DNA from: an uncultured Mucilaginibacter sp.
Lineage (GTDB): Bacteria; Bacteroidota; Bacteroidia; Sphingobacteriales; Sphingobacteriaceae
DNA length: 21,612 bases
Direction: 5' to 3'
Assembly: GCF_946481715.1 (NCBI RefSeq)
Contig: NZ_CAMLOV010000087.1
Span: 1-21,612 of the forward strand
Part shown: positions 1 through 8,353 of the stretch, one piece after another
Position numbering within the stretch: the stretch's first letter is position 1
Layout: the number at the start of each line of letters is the position of its first letter
Made by a program: the position numbers and the translations under genes
The notes under the pieces: model-generated
Database searches by the model: none
What the model was told of the DNA's origin: nothing
The model's input: only the letters and a program-made list of their open reading frames with translations

Positions 1-1
1 C

Positions 2-292
2 TACACCGCGGTGGAAAATCCGCCTGGATACACAGGCGGCGACAGTGCGTTTGTTGATTATGTTGTTAAACGAGTGCGTTTTACACCGAGTGAGTATCGT
101 TATATAGTATCCTTTGTTGTAGAAAAAAACGGCTCGCTAACCAACGTCAAACCTATGCGTAATGTGGATGCCGACACAGAAAAACAACTCAAAAAAGTGT
201 TTAAAGCCAGCCCCAAGTGGCAACCCGGCATTCAAAACGGTGAGCCGGTTAGGGTAATGCGTGCAATAGCCTTTCCGCCTGTGGGGCAGTGA
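2..292 (+). CDS. TonB-like C-terminal domain protein (5' end outside window)
   Basis: About 96 codons are open from the first bases of the window to a TGA at 290-292, so the gene begins upstream; a GTG at position 11 is unlikely to be the true start. The peptide keeps the layout of the TonB C-terminal domain common in Bacteroidota: a VENPPGYTGG segment (usually FPGG), a VSFVVEKNGSLTNVK strand-turn-strand, a hydrophilic helix, then PKWQPGIQNGEPVRV. In this family the domain contacts the TonB box of outer-membrane receptors and transmits energy from the inner membrane, but in Bacteroidota the same domain is also fused to other periplasmic or signalling proteins. The N-terminal anchor is not visible, so energy transduction is inferred from the domain only. 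The gene converges on odhB, with a terminator for the odhB side between them. Confidence 0.72.
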   Translation, partial: YTAVENPPGYTGGDSAFVDYVVKRVRFTPSEYRYIVSFVVEKNGSLTNVKPMRNVDADTEKQLKKVFKASPKWQPGIQNGEPVRVMRAIAFPPVGQ

Positions 293-413
293 TGACTTTG
301 CGTATATAAGTAGGGTAATATAACTTTATAAACCTTTATCAATACCCGGTAGCTGCCTGCAGCGACCCCGGTAATGAAGTATAGGGCGACGTGACAATCG
401 CAATGCTACGGAA

Positions 414-442
414 ACAAAAAAAGCCCGGCTTTCGCCAGGCTT
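414..442 (-). terminator. Intrinsic terminator of the sucA-odhB operon
   Basis: Read on the minus strand, AAGCCTGGC, a GAAA tetraloop and GCCGGGCTT form a 9-bp stem with one G-U pair, followed directly by a run of T. It starts 18 nt after the odhB stop codon, exactly where a rho-independent terminator is expected. On the plus strand there is no T-run after the stem, so it is directional. Confidence 0.88.
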
Positions 443-460
443 CCAATTTGTATAGCGTTA

Positions 461-2059
461 TTATACGCCTAACAACAACCTCGTTGGGTCTTCCAATAGT
501 TGTTTTACCCTTACCAGGAAGCTTACCGATTCGCGGCCATCAATGATGCGGTGATCATATGATAGGGCAAGGTACATCATCGGGCGGATAACTACCTGGC
601 CGTTTACAGCAACCGGGCGTTCTATGATGTTGTGCATACCTAATATGGCGCTCTGCGGCGAGTTGATGATCGGTGTAGACATCATGGAACCAAACACACC
701 GCCATTGGTTATGGTGAAGGTACCGCCTGTCATTTCGTCGATAGTCAGTTTGCTTTCGCGGGCTTTGCCGGCTAAAACAACAATGGCTTTCTCAATTTCG
801 GCAAGGCTCATGCTCTCCGCGTTGCGGATAACCGGAACCACCAAACCTTTTGGTGCAGACACGGCGATAGAGATATCAGCAAAATTACTGTAAACCACTT
901 CTTCGCCTTCAATACGTGCGCCAACGGCTGGCCATTCTTTCAATGCCTCAGTTACCGCTTTGGTGAAAAACGACATGAAGCCTAAGCCAACGCCATGTTT
1001 CTCTTTAAATTTGTCTTTGTATTTGCCACGCAGTTCCATAATCGGCGACATATCCACTTCGTTAAAAGTGGTTAACATCGCTGTTTCGTTCTTCACAGCA
1101 ACCAAACGCCTTGCTACGGTTTTGCGTAACGAAGACATTTTTTCGCGGCGGTCTGAGCGCGGGCCGGCAGGTACCGAAGGGGTAGCAGCGGCGGGTGCTG
1201 CAGCAGGTTTTGCGACAGGCGCAGGTGCTGCAGCGGCAGGTTTTTGTGCTGATAACGCGTCGCTTTTAGTTATACGGCCATCAACGCCTGTACCGTTTAC
1301 TGATGCGTTATCAACACCTTTTTCGGCCAATATTTTTGCGGCAGCAGGCGAAGGAACGCCCGATGCATAAGTAGTTCCTTTTGATGGAGCAGTTTGCGGC
1401 GATTCGTTTACCGCATCGGCCACAGCCGGGGTTACGGCAACTTTGCCGCCGGCAGAAGCGCCAGCACCTTCGATGGTGCAAACTATCGCGCCTATGGCAA
1501 GCGTATCACCTTCCTTGGCTATGGTTTTTAGGGTGCCTGCTTTTTCGGCAGTCAACTCAAACGTTGCTTTGTCTGATTCCAGTTCGGCAATAGGTTCATC
1601 CATTTCAACGGCCTCGCCATCTTTTTTGATCCAGCGCGAAAGGGTAACTTCAGTAATAGATTCCCCTACGGTTGGTACTTTTATTTCTAACGATGTTGCA
1701 GCTTCGGTTGGTGCCGGGGCAGGTGCATTTGCAGGTGCTTCGGCACTAACCGCTTTTGCAGGCTCGTCTTTAGAAGCAACAGGTGCAGCAGGTGCTTTAT
1801 CAGCGGCAGGTGCAGCAGCGCCCGCGCCTTCTTCTATAACGGCTACCAATGCGCCAATAGCAAGTGTATCGCCTTCTGCGGCTTTGGTGGTCAAAGTCCC
1901 TGCTTTTTCTGCGGTAAGTTCAAAGGTTGCCTTGTCTGATTCCAGCTCGGCTATTACTTCGTCCATTTCCACATGGTCGCCATCTTTTTTCTTCCAGCCA
2001 GATAATGTTACTTCGGTTATGGATTCGCCTACCGGCGGAACTTTTATTTCTAAACTCAT
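461..2059 (-). CDS. odhB: 2-oxoglutarate dehydrogenase E2, dihydrolipoyl succinyltransferase (two lipoyl domains)
   Basis: This is the 532-aa core of the 2-oxoglutarate dehydrogenase complex, which transfers the succinyl group from E1 to CoA in the TCA cycle. Domain order: lipoyl domain 1 (about 2-78, lipoylation site K43 in ESDKATFE), an Ala/Pro linker, lipoyl domain 2 (about 123-200, K164 in the same motif), a second Ala/Pro linker, a peripheral-subunit-binding domain (about 232-268, [13 protein letters not shown] to GRITKSD), and the catalytic acyltransferase domain (about 300-532). The active-site SYDHRIIDG motif is at 500-508, with H503 and D507. The E. coli protein has about 405 aa and one lipoyl domain; the extra length here is a second, nearly identical lipoyl domain plus linker. 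The gene follows sucA by 119 nt and ends at a terminator. The E1 neighbour fixes the substrate as 2-oxoglutarate rather than pyruvate. E3 is not in the window. Confidence 0.96.
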   Translation of the reverse strand: MSLEIKVPPVGESITEVTLSGWKKKDGDHVEMDEVIAELESDKATFELTAEKAGTLTTKAAEGDTLAIGALVAVIEEGAGAAAPAADKAPAAPVASKDEPAKAVSAEAPANAPAPAPTEAATSLEIKVPTVGESITEVTLSRWIKKDGEAVEMDEPIAELESDKATFELTAEKAGTLKTIAKEGDTLAIGAIVCTIEGAGASAGGKVAVTPAVADAVNESPQTAPSKGTTYASGVPSPAAAKILAEKGVDNASVNGTGVDGRITKSDALSAQKPAAAAPAPVAKPAAAPAAATPSVPAGPRSDRREKMSSLRKTVARRLVAVKNETAMLTTFNEVDMSPIMELRGKYKDKFKEKHGVGLGFMSFFTKAVTEALKEWPAVGARIEGEEVVYSNFADISIAVSAPKGLVVPVIRNAESMSLAEIEKAIVVLAGKARESKLTIDEMTGGTFTITNGGVFGSMMSTPIINSPQSAILGMHNIIERPVAVNGQVVIRPMMYLALSYDHRIIDGRESVSFLVRVKQLLEDPTRLLLGV

Positions 2060-2090
2060 ATTTTAAGTTTTGTAGGTTTCTTTTTGTTGA

Positions 2091-2166
2091 AAGGTTGGAA
2101 CGTTGAAATGTTGGAACGTTGAGGTGAAGTATCGTTAACTTTTAAATCTTTCAACGTTCCAACTTT
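2091..2166. repeat. Three-copy palindromic repeat between sucA and odhB
   Basis: The word GTTGGAACGTTGA occurs twice in direct orientation (within 2091-2108 and 2108-2124) and once inverted (2149-2166). The outer arms, AAGGTTGGAACGTTGAAA and TTTCAACGTTCCAACTTT, pair over 18 positions with one G-T wobble. The middle copy can compete for the same inverted arm. It lies inside the operon, 12 nt after the sucA stop and 31 nt before the odhB start, so the mRNA would carry a strong hairpin there. Confidence 0.8.
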
Positions 2167-2178
2167 AAAACATTATTA

Positions 2179-4998
2179 TCAATCCGCTCCGGCGTTAGCC
2201 ATTTTTTCGGTTGTTTTTTTTATTGCTGCTTTTACAGTTTTGCCGGCAGGGGTATCAAAAGCCTTCGCCACAATATGCGCTTGCTGTGCAGCGTGTTGCT
2301 TAGCAAAGCCGGTAGCCGTGCTGCTTCCCTCTAAACGGGAGATCACCTGTAGGTTAAAGTGCTTATCGTTATGGAATTTGCGGCAGATGTACGGCCATGC
2401 GCCCATATTCTCCGGCTCTTCCTGCACCCAAATAAATTCGGTTGCTTTTTCGTATTTAGCTTTTATTTTGATGATCTGCTGTATCGGCGTTGGGTATAAT
2501 TGCTCTACACGAACGATCGCTATATCCTTGCGCTTATCTGCCTGTTGCTTTTCCTGCAAATCGTAATAAACTTTGCCCGTACAAAGCAGTACGCGTTTTA
2601 CTTTTTTCGCATCAACGTAGGTATCGTCAATCAGTTCCTGGAACTTTCCATTAGTAAAATCTGCTATCGGCGATACGCATTTTGGGCTGCGCAATAAACT
2701 CTTTGGCGTAAAAACAATAAGCGGTTTGCGGAAATCGCGGTGTATCTGCCTCCTTAATATGTGGAAGAAGTTTGCCGGCGTGGTGCAATTGGCCACCTGT
2801 ATATTGTCATCGGCACAAAGCTCCATAAAGCGCTCAACACGGGCAGACGAATGCTCGGGGCCCTGGCCTTCGTAACCATGCGGCAATAACATCACCAAAC
2901 CGTTGCCTCGTTGCCATTTTGTTTCGGCACTGGCAATGTATTGGTCTACGATGATTTGCGCACCGTTAAAGAAATCGCCAAACTGCGCTTCCCATATGGT
3001 TAAAGCATTAGGGTTTGCCATGGCGTAGCCATACTCAAAGCCCAACACGCCGTACTCCGACAACAACGAATTGAAAATACTCAGCCTTGCTTCGGTATCA
3101 ATGGTTTCCAGCGGTGTATATTCGTCTTCGCTATCGGCCAGCGTTAGTACCGCATGGCGGTGCGAGAAGGTACCGCGTTTAACGTCCTCACCGCTCAACC
3201 TAACCGGGAAGCCTTCTTTCAACAAGGTGCCGTAAGCAAGTAATTCGCCCATGGCCCAATCGAAAACGCCGGTTTTATTTACCATAGCGTTACGGTCCTC
3301 AAACAGTTTTTCAATTTTCTTGAAGAATTGCTTATCCGTTGGCAACACCGTTAATTTATTCCCTATTGCGATAAGGTCTTCTTTTGGAACAGCAGTATCA
3401 ATGGCCGAGATCAATTCTTTATGATTGGCCAGGTGCAAGCCGCTCCAGGCGCCTTCAAACATGGCAATGGTATCGGTAAAACGGTCTTCCGCTTTCGATT
3501 CGTCCAGCATTTGCTGTAGTTCGGCACGGAAATCTTTTTCCAGTGTTTTCACAAAAGCTTCGTCTACAGAACCCTCGGCAATTAGTTTTTTGCTGTAAAT
3601 CTGCAATGGGTTAGGGTGTGCTTCGATGGCTTTGTACAATACGGGCTGGGTGAATTTTGGTTCGTCAGCCTCGTTGTGGCCATAGCGGCGATAGCAAAGG
3701 ATATCTATAAACACATCCTCGTTAAATACCTGCCTGTACTCCATAGCCAAGTTAACTACATAAGCCAAAGCCTCTACATCATCGCCATTTACATGGAAAA
3801 CCGGTGATAATACAGTCTTTGCAACATCGGTACAATAAGTGCTGGAGCGTGCATCTTTATAATTGGTGGTAAAGCCGATCTGGTTGTTAATGACCAGGTG
3901 AATAGTGCCTCCTGTACGGTAACCGTCCAGCTTTTCCATCTGTAATACCTCGTAAACAATACCCTGGCCTGCTACAGAAGCATCGCCATGGATCAATATC
4001 GGGGCAATTTTAGAGTGGTCGCCGTTGTATTTAAAATCTATTTTAGAACGGGTGATGCCCTCCACCACCGGGTCTACCGCCTCTAAGTGCGATGGGTTGG
4101 GGCAAAGGCTGAGGTGAACATTTTTCCCGCTTTTTGTTTTGATATCGGTAGAGAAACCCAGGTGGTATTTTACGTCGCCACCAAATGGAGATTCCGAATC
4201 GTAATTTTTGCCTTCAAATTCAGAAAACACCTCTTTATAGGTTTTCTCCATAATGTTGGTCAGCACATTCAGCCTGCCACGGTGTGCCATGCCGATAATA
4301 AACTCCTGTATACCTAATTCCGAACCTTGTTTGATAACGGAATCAAGTGCGGGGATCAAAGCCTCGGCACCTTCCAGCGAAAAACGCTTTTGCCCCAGGA
4401 ATTTTGTACCCAAAAAGTTTTCGAAAACAACGGCCTCGTTTAATTTCGAGAGCATCATTTTCTTATCTTCAATACCAAACTTTGGCGTGTTGCGTTTGCT
4501 TTCCATCCTGTCCTCAAACCACTTTAGCTTAATAGGGTTACGGATGTAGCGGTATTCGGCGCCAATTGCACGGCAGTATGTGTCTTCTAAAAGCTGGCGT
4601 ATATCGCGCAGTTTGGCAGGGCCGAGTTTAACTTCCACGCCAGCGTTAAACACAGTGTCTAAATCAGCCTCGCTTAAACCAAAAGTTTCCAGTTCTTTAC
4701 CCGGAAAGTATTGGCGGCGCTCGCGCACGGGGTTTGTTTTGGTAAATAAATGGCCGCGTGTACGGTAGCCATCTATCATATTCATCACGTTTATTTCCTT
4801 CAGCAGGTTTTCGGGCATAGTGCCGGCCGCTGCCGCGGGGCCAGTTGCCTTTGCGGGCTGTGATTCTTTACCAAAATCAAAGCCTTCAAAAAACTTTTGC
4901 CATCCAAAATCTACCGATTCGGCGTCTTGTTTGTATGCTTCGTATAGGGAGTCAATGTAGGCAGCGTTTCCACTGTCAATATAATTTAGGCGATCCAT
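2179..4998 (-). CDS. sucA: 2-oxoglutarate dehydrogenase E1 component
   Basis: This 939-aa thiamine-diphosphate enzyme (E. coli SucA has 933) decarboxylates 2-oxoglutarate and succinylates the E2 lipoyl groups. The first 40 residues carry the family's N-terminal segment (SLYEAYKQDAESVDFGWQKFF). Motifs in order: GMAHRGRLNVL near 235-245, GDASVAGQG near 340, NNQIGFTT near 370 in the ThDP/Mg region, YRRYGHNEADEP near 440, and SHRHAVL in the transketolase-like pyrimidine domain. The start ATG at 4998 gives MDRLNYIDS and is the first residue of the conserved region. No strong ribosome-binding site precedes it, as is usual in this phylum. It is the first gene of a two-gene operon with odhB and is divergent from the DUF3667 gene. 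The C-terminal tail is Lys/Ala-rich. Identification is secure. Confidence 0.97.
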   Translation of the reverse strand: MDRLNYIDSGNAAYIDSLYEAYKQDAESVDFGWQKFFEGFDFGKESQPAKATGPAAAAGTMPENLLKEINVMNMIDGYRTRGHLFTKTNPVRERRQYFPGKELETFGLSEADLDTVFNAGVEVKLGPAKLRDIRQLLEDTYCRAIGAEYRYIRNPIKLKWFEDRMESKRNTPKFGIEDKKMMLSKLNEAVVFENFLGTKFLGQKRFSLEGAEALIPALDSVIKQGSELGIQEFIIGMAHRGRLNVLTNIMEKTYKEVFSEFEGKNYDSESPFGGDVKYHLGFSTDIKTKSGKNVHLSLCPNPSHLEAVDPVVEGITRSKIDFKYNGDHSKIAPILIHGDASVAGQGIVYEVLQMEKLDGYRTGGTIHLVINNQIGFTTNYKDARSSTYCTDVAKTVLSPVFHVNGDDVEALAYVVNLAMEYRQVFNEDVFIDILCYRRYGHNEADEPKFTQPVLYKAIEAHPNPLQIYSKKLIAEGSVDEAFVKTLEKDFRAELQQMLDESKAEDRFTDTIAMFEGAWSGLHLANHKELISAIDTAVPKEDLIAIGNKLTVLPTDKQFFKKIEKLFEDRNAMVNKTGVFDWAMGELLAYGTLLKEGFPVRLSGEDVKRGTFSHRHAVLTLADSEDEYTPLETIDTEARLSIFNSLLSEYGVLGFEYGYAMANPNALTIWEAQFGDFFNGAQIIVDQYIASAETKWQRGNGLVMLLPHGYEGQGPEHSSARVERFMELCADDNIQVANCTTPANFFHILRRQIHRDFRKPLIVFTPKSLLRSPKCVSPIADFTNGKFQELIDDTYVDAKKVKRVLLCTGKVYYDLQEKQQADKRKDIAIVRVEQLYPTPIQQIIKIKAKYEKATEFIWVQEEPENMGAWPYICRKFHNDKHFNLQVISRLEGSSTATGFAKQHAAQQAHIVAKAFDTPAGKTVKAAIKKTTEKMANAGAD

Positions 4999-5023
4999 GA
5001 GAAACCAATATTGTAAAACGGTA

Positions 5024-5057
5024 CAAAATTAAGCATAATAGTACAATATGAGCCAAA
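5024..5057 (-). promoter_or_regulatory. Candidate sucA promoter
   Basis: On the minus strand TAATTTTG (5031-5024) fits the Bacteroidota -7 box TAnnTTTG and lies about 25 nt upstream of the sucA ATG. A TTTG (5057-5054) sits 22 nt further upstream as a possible -33 element, slightly beyond the usual 19-21 spacing. Confidence 0.4.
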
Positions 5058-5178
5058 TTATATGTTATAACTTTGTAAGTAAAGCACAATTACGGCTTTA
5101 AAATTTTCTTTTCGCAATAAATTCTAGTAGCCATTAGTTTGGATAAGCCGCTGTTGATTTATTATATTTAACCATTAA

Positions 5179-5186
5179 TAAATTTG
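5179..5186 (+). promoter_or_regulatory. Candidate -7 box of the DUF3667 gene
   Basis: TAAATTTG matches TAnnTTTG, with a TTG 22 nt upstream. If used, transcription would start around 5190-5193, which favours the ATG at 5210 over the in-frame GTG at 5189 as the translation start. Confidence 0.35.
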
Positions 5187-5209
5187 GGGTGGACAAAAGT
5201 ATTACAAAA

Positions 5210-6058
5210 ATGCACAGCCAACCGGCCGCAACCGGCTTATGCGCATCCTGCGGCAGCGTTGTTGATGATAAGTTTTGCGGCAACTGCGGCGAAAAGCAGG
5301 TGGATGAGCATGACTTTGCACTAAAGCATTACCTGGAGGAATCGGTTGAAGGGATAACCCACTTCGATAATAAATTTTTCCGCACAGCAAAAGTGCTTAT
5401 TACGCGGCCGGGCATGCTCGCCGAGTATTTTTCTAAAGGCAAACGCATGGCTTATTTAAAGCCATTTCAGTTATTTTTAATATCCAATATTTTATTCTTT
5501 TTTTTGGCGGGGAGCCTTAATATATTTTCGCAACCCCTTTATAGTTTTTATGCTTACGACCCTTACATCAGCTTTCACACTAAAGAAACTATATTAAAAC
5601 ACGTACGCAACGATGCGGAATTTACGGCGCTGGCCACCAATTTTAATAGCCATGTGGGCACGGAGTCCAAATTATACATCGCTTTATTTATCCCCGTGCT
5701 GGCCTTGGTTTTTGCGCTTATTTTCTTCAACACAAAACGGTATTTCACTGAGCATTTAGTTTTTGCAACCCATTATTTCTCGTTTGTACTCATCTATTTC
5801 ACGCTGTTTACTTTGTTGGTCATAAAACCATTCTATTGGCTTACACACCTCGAATTTTCCAGCACGTTTGATACGGTAACCTCTGTAATAAATATGGTGG
5901 TTTTTGGCACCTATTTCGCCATTGCTGCAAAACGGTTTTACAAGGTAGGGGCATACCATGCCTTTTCGGGTGCATTGCTTAGCACAATAATGTTTGTGGT
6001 GGTATTAACCGGGTACCGGTTGTTGATATTTTATAAATTAATGTGGGCAGTACACTAA
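5210..6058 (+). CDS. DUF3667 family zinc-ribbon integral membrane protein
   Basis: 282 aa from the ATG at 5210; an in-frame GTG at 5189 would add seven residues but sits against the candidate -7 box. The N-terminus has a zinc-ribbon-like pair, CASC (C11, C14) and CGNC (C23, C26). Next comes the signature block of the DUF3667 family: HFDNKFFRTAKVLITRPGML, a K-G-K-R turn and YLKPFQLFLISNILFF. About five hydrophobic helices follow (near 80-105, 150-170, 180-210, 220-240 and 250-275), with conserved-looking basic turns between them. The family is widespread in Bacteroidota and has no established function. It is divergent from sucA and abuts the opposed reading frame at 6059 with no intergenic base. 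I see no catalytic motif; a metal-binding membrane role is only an inference from the cysteines. Confidence 0.82.
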   Translation: MHSQPAATGLCASCGSVVDDKFCGNCGEKQVDEHDFALKHYLEESVEGITHFDNKFFRTAKVLITRPGMLAEYFSKGKRMAYLKPFQLFLISNILFFFLAGSLNIFSQPLYSFYAYDPYISFHTKETILKHVRNDAEFTALATNFNSHVGTESKLYIALFIPVLALVFALIFFNTKRYFTEHLVFATHYFSFVLIYFTLFTLLVIKPFYWLTHLEFSSTFDTVTSVINMVVFGTYFAIAAKRFYKVGAYHAFSGALLSTIMFVVVLTGYRLLIFYKLMWAVH

Positions 6059-6160
6059 TTAATGCATCAGCTTGTGCAGGTAGTTGCGCATATACCCTAC
6101 TCCTTCAAAAAGTATGGCAAGTAAGCCTATGATAATGGTAAATTGTTCGAAGGAGTTCAT
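6059..6160 (-). CDS. Possible 33-residue single-pass membrane peptide
   Basis: A short frame starting MNSFEQFTIIIG has one hydrophobic helix (about residues 6-20), then a Gly/Tyr/Arg turn and a basic, His-containing tail. The same frame can be extended to 71 codons, but that extension runs into the 3' end of the cryptochrome gene and reads as out-of-frame sequence, so the internal ATG at 6160 is preferred. TATATTTG, a -7-like word, lies immediately before this ATG. The peptide lies 40 nt downstream of the cryptochrome stop, in the same direction, and ends exactly where the opposed DUF3667 gene ends. No family is recognised; it could be non-coding. Confidence 0.35.
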   Translation of the reverse strand: MNSFEQFTIIIGLLAILFEGVGYMRNYLHKLMH

Positions 6161-6200
6161 ATACAAATATATACGTTTAGAACAATATTTTATTGTTTTG

Positions 6201-7487
6201 TTACGCTGATACCGGCAGCCAGGTATTGATAAAATCGCTCTTACTATCCAGTTGAGTTGCCGGCTTGGCCGCATTAAAAAAACGATTGCTTTTGGTATCG
6301 TTACCTACGCCTGCAACAAACGCCCAGTTACCCCAATTACTGGCAGGCGAATAATCTATCAGTTTTTCCTCAAAATAAAGCGCGCCCTTGGTCCAGTCTA
6401 CCTGTAGTTCTTTTGTTAAGTAAGTTGCTACTGCCTGGCGGCTATAGTTATTAATGAAACCCGTAGCATTAAGTTCATGCATAGCAGCATCTATATAAGG
6501 AACGCCAGTTTCACCGGCTTTCCATTGTTCAAAAAGTTCATCCTGGTTGCTGGCTGGTTCGGGCGCCTGGTTATTAAACCCTTCGGCCCTAAAATATTTT
6601 TGCCCGTGCTTTTTAAACATAAAGCGGAAATAATCGCGCCATAACAGTTCCAGCATCAAAGCTTCTCCGTTTTGCATAGTGCCGCGATGCTTCACCACTT
6701 CCCAATAAACCTGCCTTGGCGAGAGGCAGCCAACAGCCAACCACGGCGATAAGCACGAAGAAATACCCCCTGCACCTTTAGCGCTTTTTTGCCCGCAATT
6801 TTGTTGATTGGTTAAAAACAGCTCCAGTCGTTTTAACGCTTCCGTTTCGCCGCCGGCAAAATGGTTTGTCGCACGCGGGTCGTCTATGGGTTCGGGTACG
6901 CCCAGGTCTGTTAATGTTGGCAATTCGCCTGCATCATTAATCCCGGGTACAGCAATAAGCTCCGGCGAAGGGATGCATTGGCGCACGTTGCTATCGCGTT
7001 CTACCTTCTTTTTAAACGTAACAAAGCCATCCGGTATATCCTTTATCGGGAAAGGCAGGTCTTCCTTGTGGTACATCGTATGGCCGATAAAGTGCTTAAG
7101 GTTGAGTTTCAGGTTCCATAATGCCGTTTCAACCCGCTCGGAAGCATCAGTTTCCTCGGGCGCTACCTCGCGGTGGTGGTAAACTTCGGATACCTGGTAC
7201 TCCTGCGCCAGTTGGGTGAGTACTTCTGCCGGGTCGCCTATGCGGATAATCAGCTCGGCACCAAATTTTTGCAGGTTTTGCCGCAGGTTAGCAACTGATT
7301 CTAAAAGGAATCTTGCGCGGAAACTACCTGTTTTTAAAGCCCCGGATGCGCCTGTTTTAAAGTAATACGGATCGAAGACATACACGGGCAATACTTTATC
7401 AGCCCTGCGCATGGCTTCGGATAATATTTCATTATCGTGTAAACGCAGGTCATTTCTAAACCAAACCAGTATCGTCTTATCAGCCAT
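6201..7487 (-). CDS. Cryptochrome DASH / photolyase-family flavoprotein
   Basis: 428 aa. The N-terminal Rossmann-like antenna domain starts ILVWFRNDLRLHDNE. The C-terminal FAD-binding helical domain carries the DASH-type blocks LMLELLWRDYFRFMF, MHELNATGFINNYSRQAVATYL and LIDYSPASNWGNWAFVAGVGND; the GNW and GVGND parts separate DASH proteins from CPD photolyases. DASH members repair CPDs in single-stranded DNA and have been linked to light signalling. By alignment of spacing with Arabidopsis CRY3, the two inner electron-transfer tryptophans are present (W365, W388), but the outer, surface one is alanine (A312). Transcription probably starts close to the ATG; a perfect 20-bp palindrome lies 9 nt upstream. 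A second photolyase-family gene is at 14.1-15.4 kb. Confidence 0.93.
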   Translation of the reverse strand: MADKTILVWFRNDLRLHDNEILSEAMRRADKVLPVYVFDPYYFKTGASGALKTGSFRARFLLESVANLRQNLQKFGAELIIRIGDPAEVLTQLAQEYQVSEVYHHREVAPEETDASERVETALWNLKLNLKHFIGHTMYHKEDLPFPIKDIPDGFVTFKKKVERDSNVRQCIPSPELIAVPGINDAGELPTLTDLGVPEPIDDPRATNHFAGGETEALKRLELFLTNQQNCGQKSAKGAGGISSCLSPWLAVGCLSPRQVYWEVVKHRGTMQNGEALMLELLWRDYFRFMFKKHGQKYFRAEGFNNQAPEPASNQDELFEQWKAGETGVPYIDAAMHELNATGFINNYSRQAVATYLTKELQVDWTKGALYFEEKLIDYSPASNWGNWAFVAGVGNDTKSNRFFNAAKPATQLDSKSDFINTWLPVSA

Positions 7488-7496
7488 ATGAACATA

Positions 7497-7516
7497 AATC
7501 TAAACTTATTTAGATT
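7497..7516. promoter_or_regulatory. Palindrome upstream of the DASH gene, possible operator
   Basis: AATCTAAA, a 4-nt spacer CTTA, and TTTAGATT form a perfect 8-bp inverted repeat ending 9 nt before the start codon at 7487. On the minus strand it contains TAAGTTTA, a near match to the -7 box. A dimeric regulator bound there would cover the promoter. AT-rich palindromes also arise by chance. Confidence 0.4.
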
Positions 7517-7694
7517 AATTACAAAAATGCTAAATATTTATTTGTGGTTAAACAATAGAAGATATATATGACAAGTTACTAACATTTGTTTAGGCGCCCA
7601 ATACGGCACCCATCTTGTATCGTTAATTTATAACACGGGCATGATAATTGGCTACGTTATAATTGATAACTTTAACTCATAAAATCAACCCATT

Positions 7695-8345
7695 ATGGCA
7701 ACTACCGAAAGCATCCAAAAAGCGTATATAGATTTTGTACTTACCGAGGGGGCGCAACCCAAATCGGTTTATATTTTCGCCAAAAAAAACAAAATGGCCG
7801 AAGAAGAATTTTATAAGTTCTTTGGTTCGTTTGATGCCGTGGAGCAAAGTGTTTGGGCGGGCCTAACCAGCAGAGCCCTTACCGAGATCCGCGCACAGGA
7901 AATTTGGGCGCAGTATTCATCACGGGAAAAGGCGCTATCGTTCTTCTACAGCTTTTTCGAACTGCTAAAAAGCAACCGCAGCTTTGCGGTTTACAGTATA
8001 AAAAAACAGCGGGGCCTTGGTACGCCAAAGGTTTTGGAGCCAACAAAGGAATTATTTGAAGGCTTTGCCGAGGGTATATTAAACGAAGGTATAGAAACAC
8101 AGGAACTATCCGACCGTAAATTTTTCAGCAAACGCTATAAAGATGCGCTTTGGGTACAGTTTGGCTTTGTGTTGAATTTTTGGATAAACGATGACTCTGC
8201 CGGTTTCGAAAAAACCGACGAGGCTATAGAAAAAGGCGTAAACGTAACTTTCGACCTCTTTCAGCGCTCACCTATTGATAACCTGTTTGAATACGGGAAG
8301 TTTTTGGCCAAAAACGGTGGATTGAAGGAGAAGATGGGGTTTTAG
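7695..8345 (+). CDS. TetR-fold protein
   Basis: 216 aa, all-helical in appearance. Residues 5-47 align with the TetR N-terminal domain: a first helix (SIQKAYIDFVLTEG), then SVYIFAKKNKM as HTH helix 1 and turn, AEEEFYKFF as the second HTH helix, and GSFDAVEQSVW in place of the usual FxxKEEL region. The second helix is acidic and lacks the small G/T residues that normally touch DNA. The remainder (50-216) is a helical ligand or dimer domain ending in a basic tail (LKEKMGF). It is the first gene of a likely operon with a HAD phosphatase (52 nt downstream) and an ABC1 kinase. The obvious reading is a transcriptional repressor of its own operon. The alternative is a COQ9-like, non-DNA-binding TetR-fold lipid partner of the ABC1 kinase; the context allows this but does not prove it. 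Confidence 0.72.
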   Translation: MATTESIQKAYIDFVLTEGAQPKSVYIFAKKNKMAEEEFYKFFGSFDAVEQSVWAGLTSRALTEIRAQEIWAQYSSREKALSFFYSFFELLKSNRSFAVYSIKKQRGLGTPKVLEPTKELFEGFAEGILNEGIETQELSDRKFFSKRYKDALWVQFGFVLNFWINDDSAGFEKTDEAIEKGVNVTFDLFQRSPIDNLFEYGKFLAKNGGLKEKMGF

Positions 8346-8353
8346 GAGAGAAA

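Noticed and set aside
1443..2066. 207-codon open frame opposite odhB
   Set aside because: It is the antisense shadow of the Ala/Pro-rich lipoyl region; composition is Ser/Ala/Val-rich with no family resemblance, while odhB on the other strand is certain.
6161..6274. 71-codon version of the small frame at 6059
   Set aside because: The extra 38 residues overlap the cryptochrome 3' end out of frame and look like non-coding translation (Arg/Cys-rich, no signal or helix).
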